37,859 nt of DNA from Chloroflexota bacterium (GTDB lineage Bacteria > Chloroflexota > Anaerolineae > Epilineales > SHYO01), in assembly GCA_009692745.1 (NCBI GenBank), contig SHYO01000021.1, positions 1-37,859 of the forward strand, in the 5' to 3' direction. A program made the translations under genes and the position numbers. The notes beneath the pieces were generated by a model that had not been told where the DNA came from, made no database searches, and worked only from the letters and a program-made list of their open reading frames with translations. Position 1 is the first letter of the stretch. Every line of letters begins with the position of its first letter. Of the stretch, positions 14,522 through 22,081 are shown in pieces.

Positions 14522-15435
14522 ACAGGGAAAAAGCGAGCCCGGATGGACAGCGGAGTTATACCATCATACCTCACCCCAACGAATTTCTGGCGTCTCTTAA
14601 GAGACTGGTTAAACGCTTCAGCCGGAATCGACCGGCAGTGACCGGATCCGTGATTATCGGCATTTTGCTCTTCATGGCCTTATTCGCTCCGTGGATTACG
14701 CCCCATCCGCCGAATGACCAGTATAGCGACCAGGCGTTACAACCCCCATCACTGCAGTTTTTCTTCGGTACCGATACAATAGGGCGGGATATCTTCAGCC
14801 GGTTGGTCTTCGGCACGCGAATTGCCCTCTTTGTTGGCCTGGCCTCCATGCTACTGGCGACGGGCGCAGGGGTGTTATTGGGGTTGGTTTCGGGGTATTA
14901 CGGGGGATATATCGACACGCTCATAGGCCGTTTTCTGGATGCCCTGTTGGCCTTCCCGGCAGTTTTGCTGGCAATCTTTATTGTGGCCGTCCTGGGGCCT
15001 TCTCTGGTGAACGCTATTATCGCCGTAGCCATCGTCTATATACCGGCATTCGGCCGGGTCACCCGCGCCAATGTTCTTTCCTTGAAAGAGAAGGAGTTTA
15101 TTGAGGCTGCCCGGGCCATGGGGGCGCACGATTGGCAAATTATGCTGCAGCACATATTGCGCAATACCCTCTCCCCGATCATAGTCCAATTTTCCCTGGG
15201 GGTAGGGTATGCCATCCTGGTAGAAGCCGGGTTGAGCTTTCTCGGGCTGGGCGTTCAGCCACCTGCCCCCTCGTGGGGCTCGATGTTAGGCTTTGGGCGT
15301 AATTTCATGACCCAGGCGCCCTGGCTTAGCACTTTCCCCGGCCTGGCTATCTTTGTGACGGTGCTGGGCTTTAATTTCCTGGGAGACGGGCTGCGCGAAG
15401 CGCTTGACCCGCGCTTGAAGGAAGCCTACCGCTAG
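14518..15435 (+). CDS. DppC-type ABC transporter permease
   Basis: A 305-residue partner of the DppB-type protein. It has the N-terminal OppC-like segment (LKRLVKRFSRNRPAV, then a long hydrophobic helix), the periplasmic FFGTDTIGRDIFSRLVFGTR block and the EAA loop EAARAMGAHDWQIMLQHILRNT. FLGLGVQPPAPSWGSMLG and the terminal FLGDGLREALDPRLK are also in place. These are diagnostic of the DppC/OppC family. It is translationally coupled to the upstream permease by a four-base overlap. An EamA transporter gene follows after 28 nt. Confidence 0.94.
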   Translation: MNREKASPDGQRSYTIIPHPNEFLASLKRLVKRFSRNRPAVTGSVIIGILLFMALFAPWITPHPPNDQYSDQALQPPSLQFFFGTDTIGRDIFSRLVFGTRIALFVGLASMLLATGAGVLLGLVSGYYGGYIDTLIGRFLDALLAFPAVLLAIFIVAVLGPSLVNAIIAVAIVYIPAFGRVTRANVLSLKEKEFIEAARAMGAHDWQIMLQHILRNTLSPIIVQFSLGVGYAILVEAGLSFLGLGVQPPAPSWGSMLGFGRNFMTQAPWLSTFPGLAIFVTVLGFNFLGDGLREALDPRLKEAYR

Positions 15436-15463
15436 CTTGAGATGAAATTTACCCTCCCCACCA

Positions 15464-16363
15464 ATGATTGGTGAGATTTCCTCCCTGTCCAGCGCTTTGA
15501 TAGGGACATTGTCCAGTATAATCTTCAAATCTCAAGCGCACCATATTTCTGCCACCAGCTTTATCGCCTGGCGTTCTCTCATTGGCACCATCTTCTTCCT
15601 GGCATTAGTACCCTTTGTGGGAGGGTGGGAAATTTTCCGGTCCATACCGGCACAAACATGGGGCATTCTTCTCCTTTCGACCCTCCTTGGGCAAATCATA
15701 GGAGATACCTTATTCTACCGCAGCGTGGCGACTTTGGGTGTAGCGCGCACGATGCCAATCGTTAATGCCTTTCCTTTAATCACCACCATCCTGGCTGTAA
15801 CCATTTTACATGAGCCGCTGGGTTGGACGCGGATTCTGGGGGTGGGAATGGTAGTAGGGGGGCTCACCATCCTCTCGCGCAGTCAGAGCGCCAGCGGCAC
15901 TGTCCAACGAGGGCAAACCCTGGGACGTATTGATAAGATCGACGCCGAAGGCTCCATCCTGCTGCCGATCTTGATCGCCTTCATCTGGGGCTTCAGCGTC
16001 TTTATGCTGAAACCCATTTTACAGAACGCCCATCCCGTGGCAGTGAATGTCATCCGGCAGCCACTTACAGGGATTGTGCTATGGAGTCTGGCCCTGCGGC
16101 GGAAATTGCCCATGTGGCCAGAAAAGGAGCGGGGAAGATTCTGGCCAGCCTTGATTGCCAGCAGCATTTTGGGAGTAGGCATCAGCTCCCTCCTCTTTCT
16201 CAATGGGATTGCTCTGGCAGGGGCGGCGCGGGGCGGCACCCTGGCCTCCGTAGGGCCGATGTTCGCCCTGTTACTTTCACCTATGCTGCTGAAGGAAGAG
16301 GTTACGAAACAGGGAATTCTGGGCACGATATTCACCATAGCAGGAGTCTGGTTTCTAATCTGA
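15464..16363 (+). CDS. EamA/DMT-family transporter
   Basis: A 299-residue drug/metabolite-superfamily carrier with about ten hydrophobic segments arranged as two EamA repeats. The first repeat starts MIGEISSLSSALIG and ends with the LGVGMVVGGLTIL segment. A hydrophilic stretch (about residues 143-165) separates it from the second repeat, which starts ILLPILIAFIWGFSVF and ends with GTIFTIAGVWFLI. Members usually export amino acids or small metabolites. Alignment with EamA starts supports ATG 15464, yet no ribosome site precedes it and the codon lies inside a small hairpin (CACCAA/TTGGTG, 15459-15473), so translation may depend on coupling. It lies between ABC permeases and a creatininase gene, which would suit efflux of a breakdown product. 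Confidence 0.88.
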   Translation: MIGEISSLSSALIGTLSSIIFKSQAHHISATSFIAWRSLIGTIFFLALVPFVGGWEIFRSIPAQTWGILLLSTLLGQIIGDTLFYRSVATLGVARTMPIVNAFPLITTILAVTILHEPLGWTRILGVGMVVGGLTILSRSQSASGTVQRGQTLGRIDKIDAEGSILLPILIAFIWGFSVFMLKPILQNAHPVAVNVIRQPLTGIVLWSLALRRKLPMWPEKERGRFWPALIASSILGVGISSLLFLNGIALAGAARGGTLASVGPMFALLLSPMLLKEEVTKQGILGTIFTIAGVWFLI

Positions 16364-16390
16364 AATCTGCATAGTATGGAGGGAGAGCAT

Positions 16391-17227
16391 ATGTCCACAA
16401 TGGTAAAACCCCCTTATCTCTTCGAAAAGATGACCTGGTTAGAAGTACGGGAAGCAGTGAAGATCGGTAGAGTGGTGCTCATTCCAGTGGGAACTTTGGA
16501 AGATCATGGGCATCATCTGCCCATCGATACGGATGTGGTGATTGCCGAAGGGATCTGCCGCGCCACTGCGGAGCTGCTACCCGACGATATCCTGTTGCTG
16601 CCACCGGTGGTGCATGGCTTCAGTCCCCACCATATAGATTTCCCGGGGGTGGTCACCATTCACTACCATACCTTCATCGAATGGATGCTGGATATCACCC
16701 GCAGCCTGGCACACCACGGCTTTACCAGGTTCCTACTGGTAAATGGGCATGGCAGCAACCGGCCTGTGCTTGACCTGGCAGCCCGCATGACGATTGTCGA
16801 ACATCCGGAAGTATTGTGTGGCGCTATGAGCTGGTGGGAGCTGTCAGCGGTGCGGGAGATTGCGCCGTCAGTCCTGGAGAGTGAGGTAGTGGCCCACGCC
16901 TGTGAAGCTGAAACCTCTGTCTACCTGGCCTTACAACCAGAATATGTACAGATGGATAAGGCATTCAAGGATGGTACCTCCCGGCGCTCGCCGCACTTCT
17001 GGATAGATTTGCTGGGCAATCCGCCCCCCGGTGGGCGCAACCCGGTCCATATGACGGAGTACTGGAGCACCGTCACCGACCAGGGAAGCATGGGAGATCC
17101 GACGGTGGCGACCCGCGAAAAGGGGCAGCAGTTAGTGGCCGCTGCAGCGGGTGAATTGGCAGAAATTATCCTCGAATTAAAAGCCAGGCCCATAGCCCGG
17201 CGCATACCGCACCAGGTTGAAGGGTAA
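16391..17227 (+). CDS. Creatininase-family amidohydrolase
   Basis: A 278-residue metal-dependent amidohydrolase of the creatininase/ArfB/MftE fold. Metal ligands expected for the family are present: E37 and H39 in GTLEDHGHHLP, D48 in IDTD, H120 in VNGHGSNR, and E172 in HACEAETS. Known members open cyclic amides such as creatinine or act on riboflavin/F420 intermediates; which applies here is not readable. ATG 16391 was chosen over ATG 16376 because GGAGGG (16378-16383) lies eight bases upstream of it. It follows the EamA gene by 27 nt and precedes the dehydratase by 11 nt, so the three are co-transcribed with the ABC transporter. A role in degrading an imported cyclic or substituted amide is the simplest inference. 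Confidence 0.9.
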   Translation: MSTMVKPPYLFEKMTWLEVREAVKIGRVVLIPVGTLEDHGHHLPIDTDVVIAEGICRATAELLPDDILLLPPVVHGFSPHHIDFPGVVTIHYHTFIEWMLDITRSLAHHGFTRFLLVNGHGSNRPVLDLAARMTIVEHPEVLCGAMSWWELSAVREIAPSVLESEVVAHACEAETSVYLALQPEYVQMDKAFKDGTSRRSPHFWIDLLGNPPPGGRNPVHMTEYWSTVTDQGSMGDPTVATREKGQQLVAAAAGELAEIILELKARPIARRIPHQVEG

Positions 17228-17238
17228 GGCGGGCGGGT

Positions 17239-18195
17239 ATGAACCAGGCCGGTCCGATGATTTCCCTGGCGGATGTGTATAAAGCGCGGCAGGTTTTGAT
17301 CTGCCACCTGGCTACTACCCCGCTATTGTATGCGGCGGGATTGAGCAGAGCCACCGGGTGTGAGGTGTATATTAAATATGAGAATCTCTCTCCGATTCGC
17401 TCCTTTAAAGCGCGCGGGGCAATCTACTTTGTCAGCCGGCTACCGCCGGAAAAGGGTGGCATCGTGTGCGCCTCTACTGGCAACCACGGGCAGGGAGTAG
17501 CCCTGGCAGGCCGCCTCTTTGGGCGCAAAGTTGTGGTGGTGGTACCGGTAACTACCACCGAAAAGAAGATGCGGGCCATCCAGGAATTGGGGGCGGAGTT
17601 ACGGATCATGGGCCAGGGATTCGCCGCATCCAGCAATATCGCGCGCCAGATTGCCCGAGACGAGAACCTGGTGTTTCTGGAAGATGGAGAAGAACCGGAT
17701 GTGATGATTGGCTGCGCCACCCTGGCGCTCGAGGTTGTCGAGCAACTGCCGGAGTTTCAGCGCATGATTATTCCGGTAGGAGGGGGGAATTTGATAGCCG
17801 CCTGCGCTTTAGTGGCGAAGATCGTGCAACCGGCCGCAATTGTGACAGGGGTGCAGGCCGAGGGGGCTGCTGCGGTCTATCACTCCTGGAAGGCAGGCCA
17901 GCCGCAGCGTACGGAAAGATCGGAGACCTTTGCCGGTGGGCTGGATACGACCTATCCCGGAAGTTTTACCTTCCCCTATATCCTGCGATACGTAGACGAG
18001 ATGGTACTGGTTGGTGACGAAGCCCTGAGGCAGGCGGCGCGCCAGATGCTGGCCGAAACCGGACACCTCCCCGAGGGAGCCGGAGCAGCCGGATTGGCGG
18101 CTCTGCTGGCGGATCCCGCGCGCTACGCGGGACAGAAAACAGTGATCGTACTCAGCGGCGGAAATTTCGAACCGGAACTTCAAGCAAAATCTTAA
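17239..18195 (+). CDS. PLP-dependent threonine/serine dehydratase-like enzyme
   Basis: A 318-residue fold-type II PLP enzyme. The PLP lysine is K57 in the SFKARGA motif, the substrate loop is ASTGNHGQG (78-86), and the phosphate-binding glycine loop is VGGGNLIAA (180-188). The family members deaminate threonine or serine to 2-oxo acids, or act on 3-hydroxyaspartate or related amino acids; the chain lacks the C-terminal ACT-like regulatory domain of biosynthetic IlvA, so a catabolic or racemase/dehydratase role is more likely. The ATG has a weak GGCGGG upstream. It is the last gene of the unit that starts at 11779; 34 nt separate it from the convergent response-regulator gene, with no clear terminator in between. 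Confidence 0.88.
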   Translation: MNQAGPMISLADVYKARQVLICHLATTPLLYAAGLSRATGCEVYIKYENLSPIRSFKARGAIYFVSRLPPEKGGIVCASTGNHGQGVALAGRLFGRKVVVVVPVTTTEKKMRAIQELGAELRIMGQGFAASSNIARQIARDENLVFLEDGEEPDVMIGCATLALEVVEQLPEFQRMIIPVGGGNLIAACALVAKIVQPAAIVTGVQAEGAAAVYHSWKAGQPQRTERSETFAGGLDTTYPGSFTFPYILRYVDEMVLVGDEALRQAARQMLAETGHLPEGAGAAGLAALLADPARYAGQKTVIVLSGGNFEPELQAKS

Positions 18196-18229
18196 AAGCG
18201 ACATCGTAAAACCGGAGCTGAGGGGTATA

Positions 18230-18937
18230 TTATTCTTTACGGAAGCTGTAGCCGAAGCCCCACTCGGTGGTAATATACTCGGGGTTGCGCGGATCATTTT
18301 CTATCTTCTGGCGTAAATACCAGATATAGCGTTTTACATAGCCGACATCGTTGGCATATTCGTAGCCCCAGACTTTCGTCAAAAGCTGCTCATGGGAGAG
18401 TACCTGACCGGCATGCTCTACCAGTGTTGCCAAGAGTCGAAATTCTGTAGGAGTCAGTTCGATGGGTTGATCATTGCGCGTCACCCGGCGGTTATCCAAA
18501 TCGATAAGCAGCTCGCCGAAAACATGCAGGCGCGCCGGTTTCTGCGCAGAGAGTTGCCGGCTACGATGCAGCACAGCTCCTACACGGGCTGTAAGTTCTG
18601 CAAAGCTAAAGGGTTTGGTAACATAGTCATCGGCCCCGGCCTGAAAGCCGCGCAACTTGTCGCCTTCTTCATCCTTGGCCGTTAACATGATGACTGGGAC
18701 TTGAGAAATTTCGCGGATGCGCGATACTGTTTCCCAACCATCCATGCGGGGCATCATAACATCTAAAATAACCAGGTCGGGGTGGCTTTCATACATCTCT
18801 TGCAGGCCGGCTAACCCGTTGGTAGCAGTCCTGACCTGGTAACCGGCCCGCTCCAGTGATTGGCGCAGCAGCGTTAGCAAGGTTACATCATCATCGACAA
18901 TCAGGATTTTTTCACCTGAGGTATTGTTTGCCGTCAC
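18230..18937 (-). CDS. OmpR/PhoB-family response regulator
   Basis: A 235-residue two-component regulator. The receiver domain (residues 10-125) has the acidic pair in LIVDDD (12-17), the phosphoacceptor D59 in VILDVMMPRMDGWE, the conserved Thr of MLTAKDE and K108 in VTKPFS. A winged-helix DNA-binding domain (about 135-233) includes RRVTRNDQPIELTPTEFRLL and the GYEYANDVGYVKRYIWYLRQKI recognition region. The start GTG (18937) overlaps the kinase stop by four bases and has GGAGG upstream, so the protein is coupled to the kinase. It is the terminal gene of the pair. Its target genes are not shown by the sequence. Confidence 0.95.
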   Translation of the reverse strand: MTANNTSGEKILIVDDDVTLLTLLRQSLERAGYQVRTATNGLAGLQEMYESHPDLVILDVMMPRMDGWETVSRIREISQVPVIMLTAKDEEGDKLRGFQAGADDYVTKPFSFAELTARVGAVLHRSRQLSAQKPARLHVFGELLIDLDNRRVTRNDQPIELTPTEFRLLATLVEHAGQVLSHEQLLTKVWGYEYANDVGYVKRYIWYLRQKIENDPRNPEYITTEWGFGYSFRKE

Positions 18938-20442
18938 GAGGGATCCTCCGAGCGTGGTATGGCCTGACTATCAGCCTTGGAAAGTTGGTATGCTTCTTGG
19001 CGGGCCATCGGTAAGGCAAAACTGAACGTGGATCCTTGTCCTTCCTTACTTTCAACCCAAATCGCACCTCCCTGAGCTTCAATTAACCGTTTCGCAATGT
19101 ACAGGCCCAGGCCATGCCCATATATTTCTCGGCTATCTCGCGTGTCCAGCCGGTGGAATTTCTCAAATATTTTATCCAATTGCTTGCTGGGGATGCCAAT
19201 GCCCTCATCAGTGATGGAGAGCACCACCCGGTCGCCATCGCGATGGGCGGCCACAGTAATATGCCCCCCGTTGGGAGAATATTTCAAAGCATTATCCAAT
19301 AGGTTGGTGAGAACCTCTTCTACCCGGTCTACGTCCGCCCATACAGGAGGTAAATTCGACTCCGCATTCACCTGGAGCAGGTGGTTGGGCGTGAGACTGG
19401 TCATGTTGCGGGTTACCCGATCCAAGATAACATTGATGGGCACCGGGTCCATATGCCATTCCAATTTGCCGGCCTCAATCCGGGAAACGTTAAGAATGGA
19501 GAAGACCAGGCGCGTCAGTCGAGCGCTCTGGTCAGAAATAATTTGCAGCATTTCGTGTACATTTTCCGGGTCCAGAGGCGCGCCAGGTTGCAACATCAAC
19601 TCTACACTGCCGTTAATATTGGTGAGAGGCGCCCGCAACTCGTGGGAGACCATAGAGACAAATTCCGATTTCAGCCGGTCTAGCTCTCTAAGTTGCTCGT
19701 TAGCCTGCTCTAGATCACGGTTACGTACCTGGATCTCTCGATAAGCCCGTGCAAGTTCCTGGGTGCGCTCTGAGACTTTGGATTCCAAATCCCGATTCAG
19801 CTCACGGACTTCTTGTTCAGCCTGTCTGCGGGCGGTAACGTCCCGCAGGATCACAGAGCTACCCACTACCTGTCCGTGGGAATCTCGCAATAACGTGCGG
19901 GTAGCCTCAATAGATACAAACTGCCCCTCTCTGGTAAGACATTCCAGTTCAAAATTCCTGAGATATTCGTCTGCCGCGGGCAGTTCGCCGATTAGTGCCG
20001 TGCGGGCAGATGCCACATGCTCCGGGGCGATTAAGATGGTAACCGGTTGGCCGAGAATTTGATCTGCGGTATAGCGGAAGATGAGCTCCGCTCCTAGATT
20101 CCAGGTGCGGATAGTGCTATCTACATCCAGGCTCAGAATGGCATCGGCTGAGGCAGAGGTGATGGTAGCTAAATATTGCTCTTTTTCGCGCGCCCGGGCT
20201 TCGGCGCGCTCCACTTCGTCCATTTTGGCGCCAATCCAGGAAAGCGTCCACCAGGTAGTAATAGGACCAAGCAGCCCGTAGGCCAATAAGCCGGAGATAA
20301 AACGGGCCCAATTGCCATATTGATCTATGACGAGAACGTCAATTATTTGATGGATAACTACGACCAGAAAGATAGCGACTGGCAGCAGCCACTTCAGAAC
20401 GGCCAGCGCCTCACGCAGATTCCGGTCTTGCCAGTTTAGCAT
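18934..20442 (-). CDS. PAS-domain sensor histidine kinase, membrane-anchored
   Basis: A 502-residue sensor kinase. Two N-terminal membrane helices (about 14-40 and 46-70) with a very short external loop come first, then a coiled linker and a PAS/PAC domain (about 88-205, ending VILRDVTARRQAEQE). A second coiled coil (205-255) leads to HisKA with H267 in SHELRAPL, and the ATPase domain follows: N box LLDNALKYSPNGG (381-393), G1 DEGIGIP (412-418), F box IFEKFHR and G2 GHGLGLYIAK. The short loop suggests sensing in the membrane or in the cytoplasm through the PAS domain. ATG 20442 was preferred over a start 18 codons upstream because GAGGAG lies about ten bases before it and the extension is basic and unlike the family. 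It phosphorylates the adjacent regulator. Confidence 0.93.
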   Translation of the reverse strand: MLNWQDRNLREALAVLKWLLPVAIFLVVVIHQIIDVLVIDQYGNWARFISGLLAYGLLGPITTWWTLSWIGAKMDEVERAEARAREKEQYLATITSASADAILSLDVDSTIRTWNLGAELIFRYTADQILGQPVTILIAPEHVASARTALIGELPAADEYLRNFELECLTREGQFVSIEATRTLLRDSHGQVVGSSVILRDVTARRQAEQEVRELNRDLESKVSERTQELARAYREIQVRNRDLEQANEQLRELDRLKSEFVSMVSHELRAPLTNINGSVELMLQPGAPLDPENVHEMLQIISDQSARLTRLVFSILNVSRIEAGKLEWHMDPVPINVILDRVTRNMTSLTPNHLLQVNAESNLPPVWADVDRVEEVLTNLLDNALKYSPNGGHITVAAHRDGDRVVLSITDEGIGIPSKQLDKIFEKFHRLDTRDSREIYGHGLGLYIAKRLIEAQGGAIWVESKEGQGSTFSFALPMARQEAYQLSKADSQAIPRSEDPS

Positions 20443-20540
20443 ACCACGGGATCTCCTCTGCAGAATTAGCTTACCATCAGAGATGCGATTCCACAATCAG
20501 GAGCATGGCTCCCCACTGCGGATTATTGTTTCCTCACGAG

Positions 20541-20569
20541 ATTATAAGCCCAGATACTTGCAGAGCCAA
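20541..20569 (-). promoter_or_regulatory. Promoter for the kinase/regulator pair
   Basis: On the minus strand, -35 TTGGCT (20569-20564), 17-nt spacer, perfect -10 TATAAT (20546-20541), about 90 nt before the kinase start. It begins ten bases beyond the hairpin that follows the upstream operon. Confidence 0.65.
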
Positions 20570-20578
20570 ACGACGACT

Positions 20579-20619
20579 TTGAGGCCACGCCGCGAACGGG
20601 CAACTGCGGGTGGCCTCAA
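20579..20619 (-). terminator. Strong hairpin at the 3' end of the nitroreductase-like operon
   Basis: TTGAGGCCAC (20579-20588) pairs with GTGGCCTCAA (20610-20619), extended after a one-base bulge by CCGC/GCGG (20590-20593 with 20606-20609), with a 12-nt loop. It starts 27 nt after the stop at 20647. There is no T-run, so it is a hairpin-type 3' end rather than a canonical intrinsic terminator. Confidence 0.5.
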
Positions 20620-20646
20620 GGTAAGGTAAGCAAAGTTCTAAGCAGG

Positions 20647-22044
20647 TCAGCCAGTAGCGTGAAAATCCCGATCGTGATCCCGTTGGGCCGCTGTGATGGT
20701 TTCCGGGCGATAGAACTTATCGTAGAAATCCAGATCGAGGTGGTGGGCCTGGTAGGCCAGGATAGTGCGGAACGGGCCGCTCACAGCCGGGAAGCGACCA
20801 TAATGCCGGTACACATAGTCGCAGTAAGCGATCGTAGCGGCAATGGTACGGTCTGAGTAGCGCGGAATGCCGGCCTGGATGGCAGCGCCGTCTCGCCAGC
20901 CGCTAGTAACGCCACCGTCCCGGTAGGTGCCCTTCCCCTGGGCAAATTTGTAATCTATGTAACTTAGCACTGCATCTTCCATGTTTCGATAGTAAGGTGG
21001 GCAGAAAGGCTTGATCAAAGGCTCACCGTTATGCTCCAGCCCCACGGCAGTGGGCATGGGAATATCCTTTTTCAGTCCTTTGAGAAGCATTTTCATCACG
21101 AGAGAAGCGCCGGTAGCCTGAGAGATAGGTACCTCTGTCATGCGGAAACCGAGAGTCTGGAACCAGCCAAAGGGATGGGCAGCGAAATGGGGGAAGCCGC
21201 CCAGTCCCAGGGCCTGGGACATGAGACCTAGATTTTGCAGGATGGCACCCTGCTCCACCGCGACGAACTCGCAGAGCCAATGTTCGAAGTAGGCAACCGT
21301 GCCAAAACGCCCCTCGGCGGGATCATCGTGGAGGTAACCACCTTTAGAGCGGGCGAATTTGGCCAGGCCAGCCGGCTGAAAATTATTGCGCTCATCTACG
21401 GCAAAGTAGGCGAATTCCTCGCCAAAAGCCGCCAGCAGGAAATTGATGTAGAGAGCAGTCAATTCGTTCACCGGTAGGAAATAGGTGGTGCCGGGGAGGT
21501 TTGCCGACCATTTATTGAATGATGGGACGTACGGGATCTGGCGCGGCACATCCAGGCGGTGATCAGCCAGCCGGATTCGGCTCTGCTCGTAGAGATCCAC
21601 CAGCCGGTGCTCCTGGGCAGCCTGGATCAAGTCGGGAATGGCGGAGCGGGGAAAATCCTGGGGCCGCTTGAGCATCCAGGCGCCCTGGTCATTGATGACA
21701 AAAAGGATGACGGTATGTAAGGCATCGGCGCTGGCGACAGTCCGGCCGAAGAAGTGGGTCATCATATAGCCGCTGCCGGATTCGGGCAGCGGACCGGGTC
21801 TATAGGGCAGCTCGCCCAGCGCGTAGCCGGACACCCCGCACCCGGCAAAGGCCAGCGCGGCCTCCTCTGCCAGGGAGAGAGGATGGGTAGGCTGGGCGCT
21901 GGCATAATCCAACGGATCACCGGCGAGATGCAGACCGGTGGCAAAACGGCGCGAGCGGCGACCGATTAAAGCGTCCAGCAGGGGATAGGTGGCAAGATGT
22001 TGGAAGCCGGAAGTAGGTAACGCTTCGGGTTTTTCTGGTAACAT
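20647..22044 (-). CDS. Nitroreductase/SagB-like flavoprotein, large form (copy B)
   Basis: A 465-residue protein for which I recognise no named family. The N-terminus resembles nitroreductase/SagB-type flavin enzymes: LLDALIGRRSRRF, with the Arg-rich FMN-phosphate segment, then SLAEEAALAFAGCGVSGYAL. In the middle it has the helix EQGAILQNLGLMSQALGLGGFP, like the dimer-interface helix of that fold. Long extra segments and the late block PLIKPFCPPYYRNMEDAV are not part of standard 200-residue nitroreductases. The end is YDKFYRPETIT. No signal peptide or membrane segment is seen. The ATG has AGGAGA upstream. It lies 37 nt downstream of its paralogue at 22082 and the two share all these blocks, so this is a tandem duplication. 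Function unknown; an FMN-dependent redox role is an inference from the fold motifs. Confidence 0.7.
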   Translation of the reverse strand: MLPEKPEALPTSGFQHLATYPLLDALIGRRSRRFATGLHLAGDPLDYASAQPTHPLSLAEEAALAFAGCGVSGYALGELPYRPGPLPESGSGYMMTHFFGRTVASADALHTVILFVINDQGAWMLKRPQDFPRSAIPDLIQAAQEHRLVDLYEQSRIRLADHRLDVPRQIPYVPSFNKWSANLPGTTYFLPVNELTALYINFLLAAFGEEFAYFAVDERNNFQPAGLAKFARSKGGYLHDDPAEGRFGTVAYFEHWLCEFVAVEQGAILQNLGLMSQALGLGGFPHFAAHPFGWFQTLGFRMTEVPISQATGASLVMKMLLKGLKKDIPMPTAVGLEHNGEPLIKPFCPPYYRNMEDAVLSYIDYKFAQGKGTYRDGGVTSGWRDGAAIQAGIPRYSDRTIAATIAYCDYVYRHYGRFPAVSGPFRTILAYQAHHLDLDFYDKFYRPETITAAQRDHDRDFHATG

Positions 22045-22081
22045 AAGATTTCTCCTCTCACAAACAGATGATCGTCATCGG

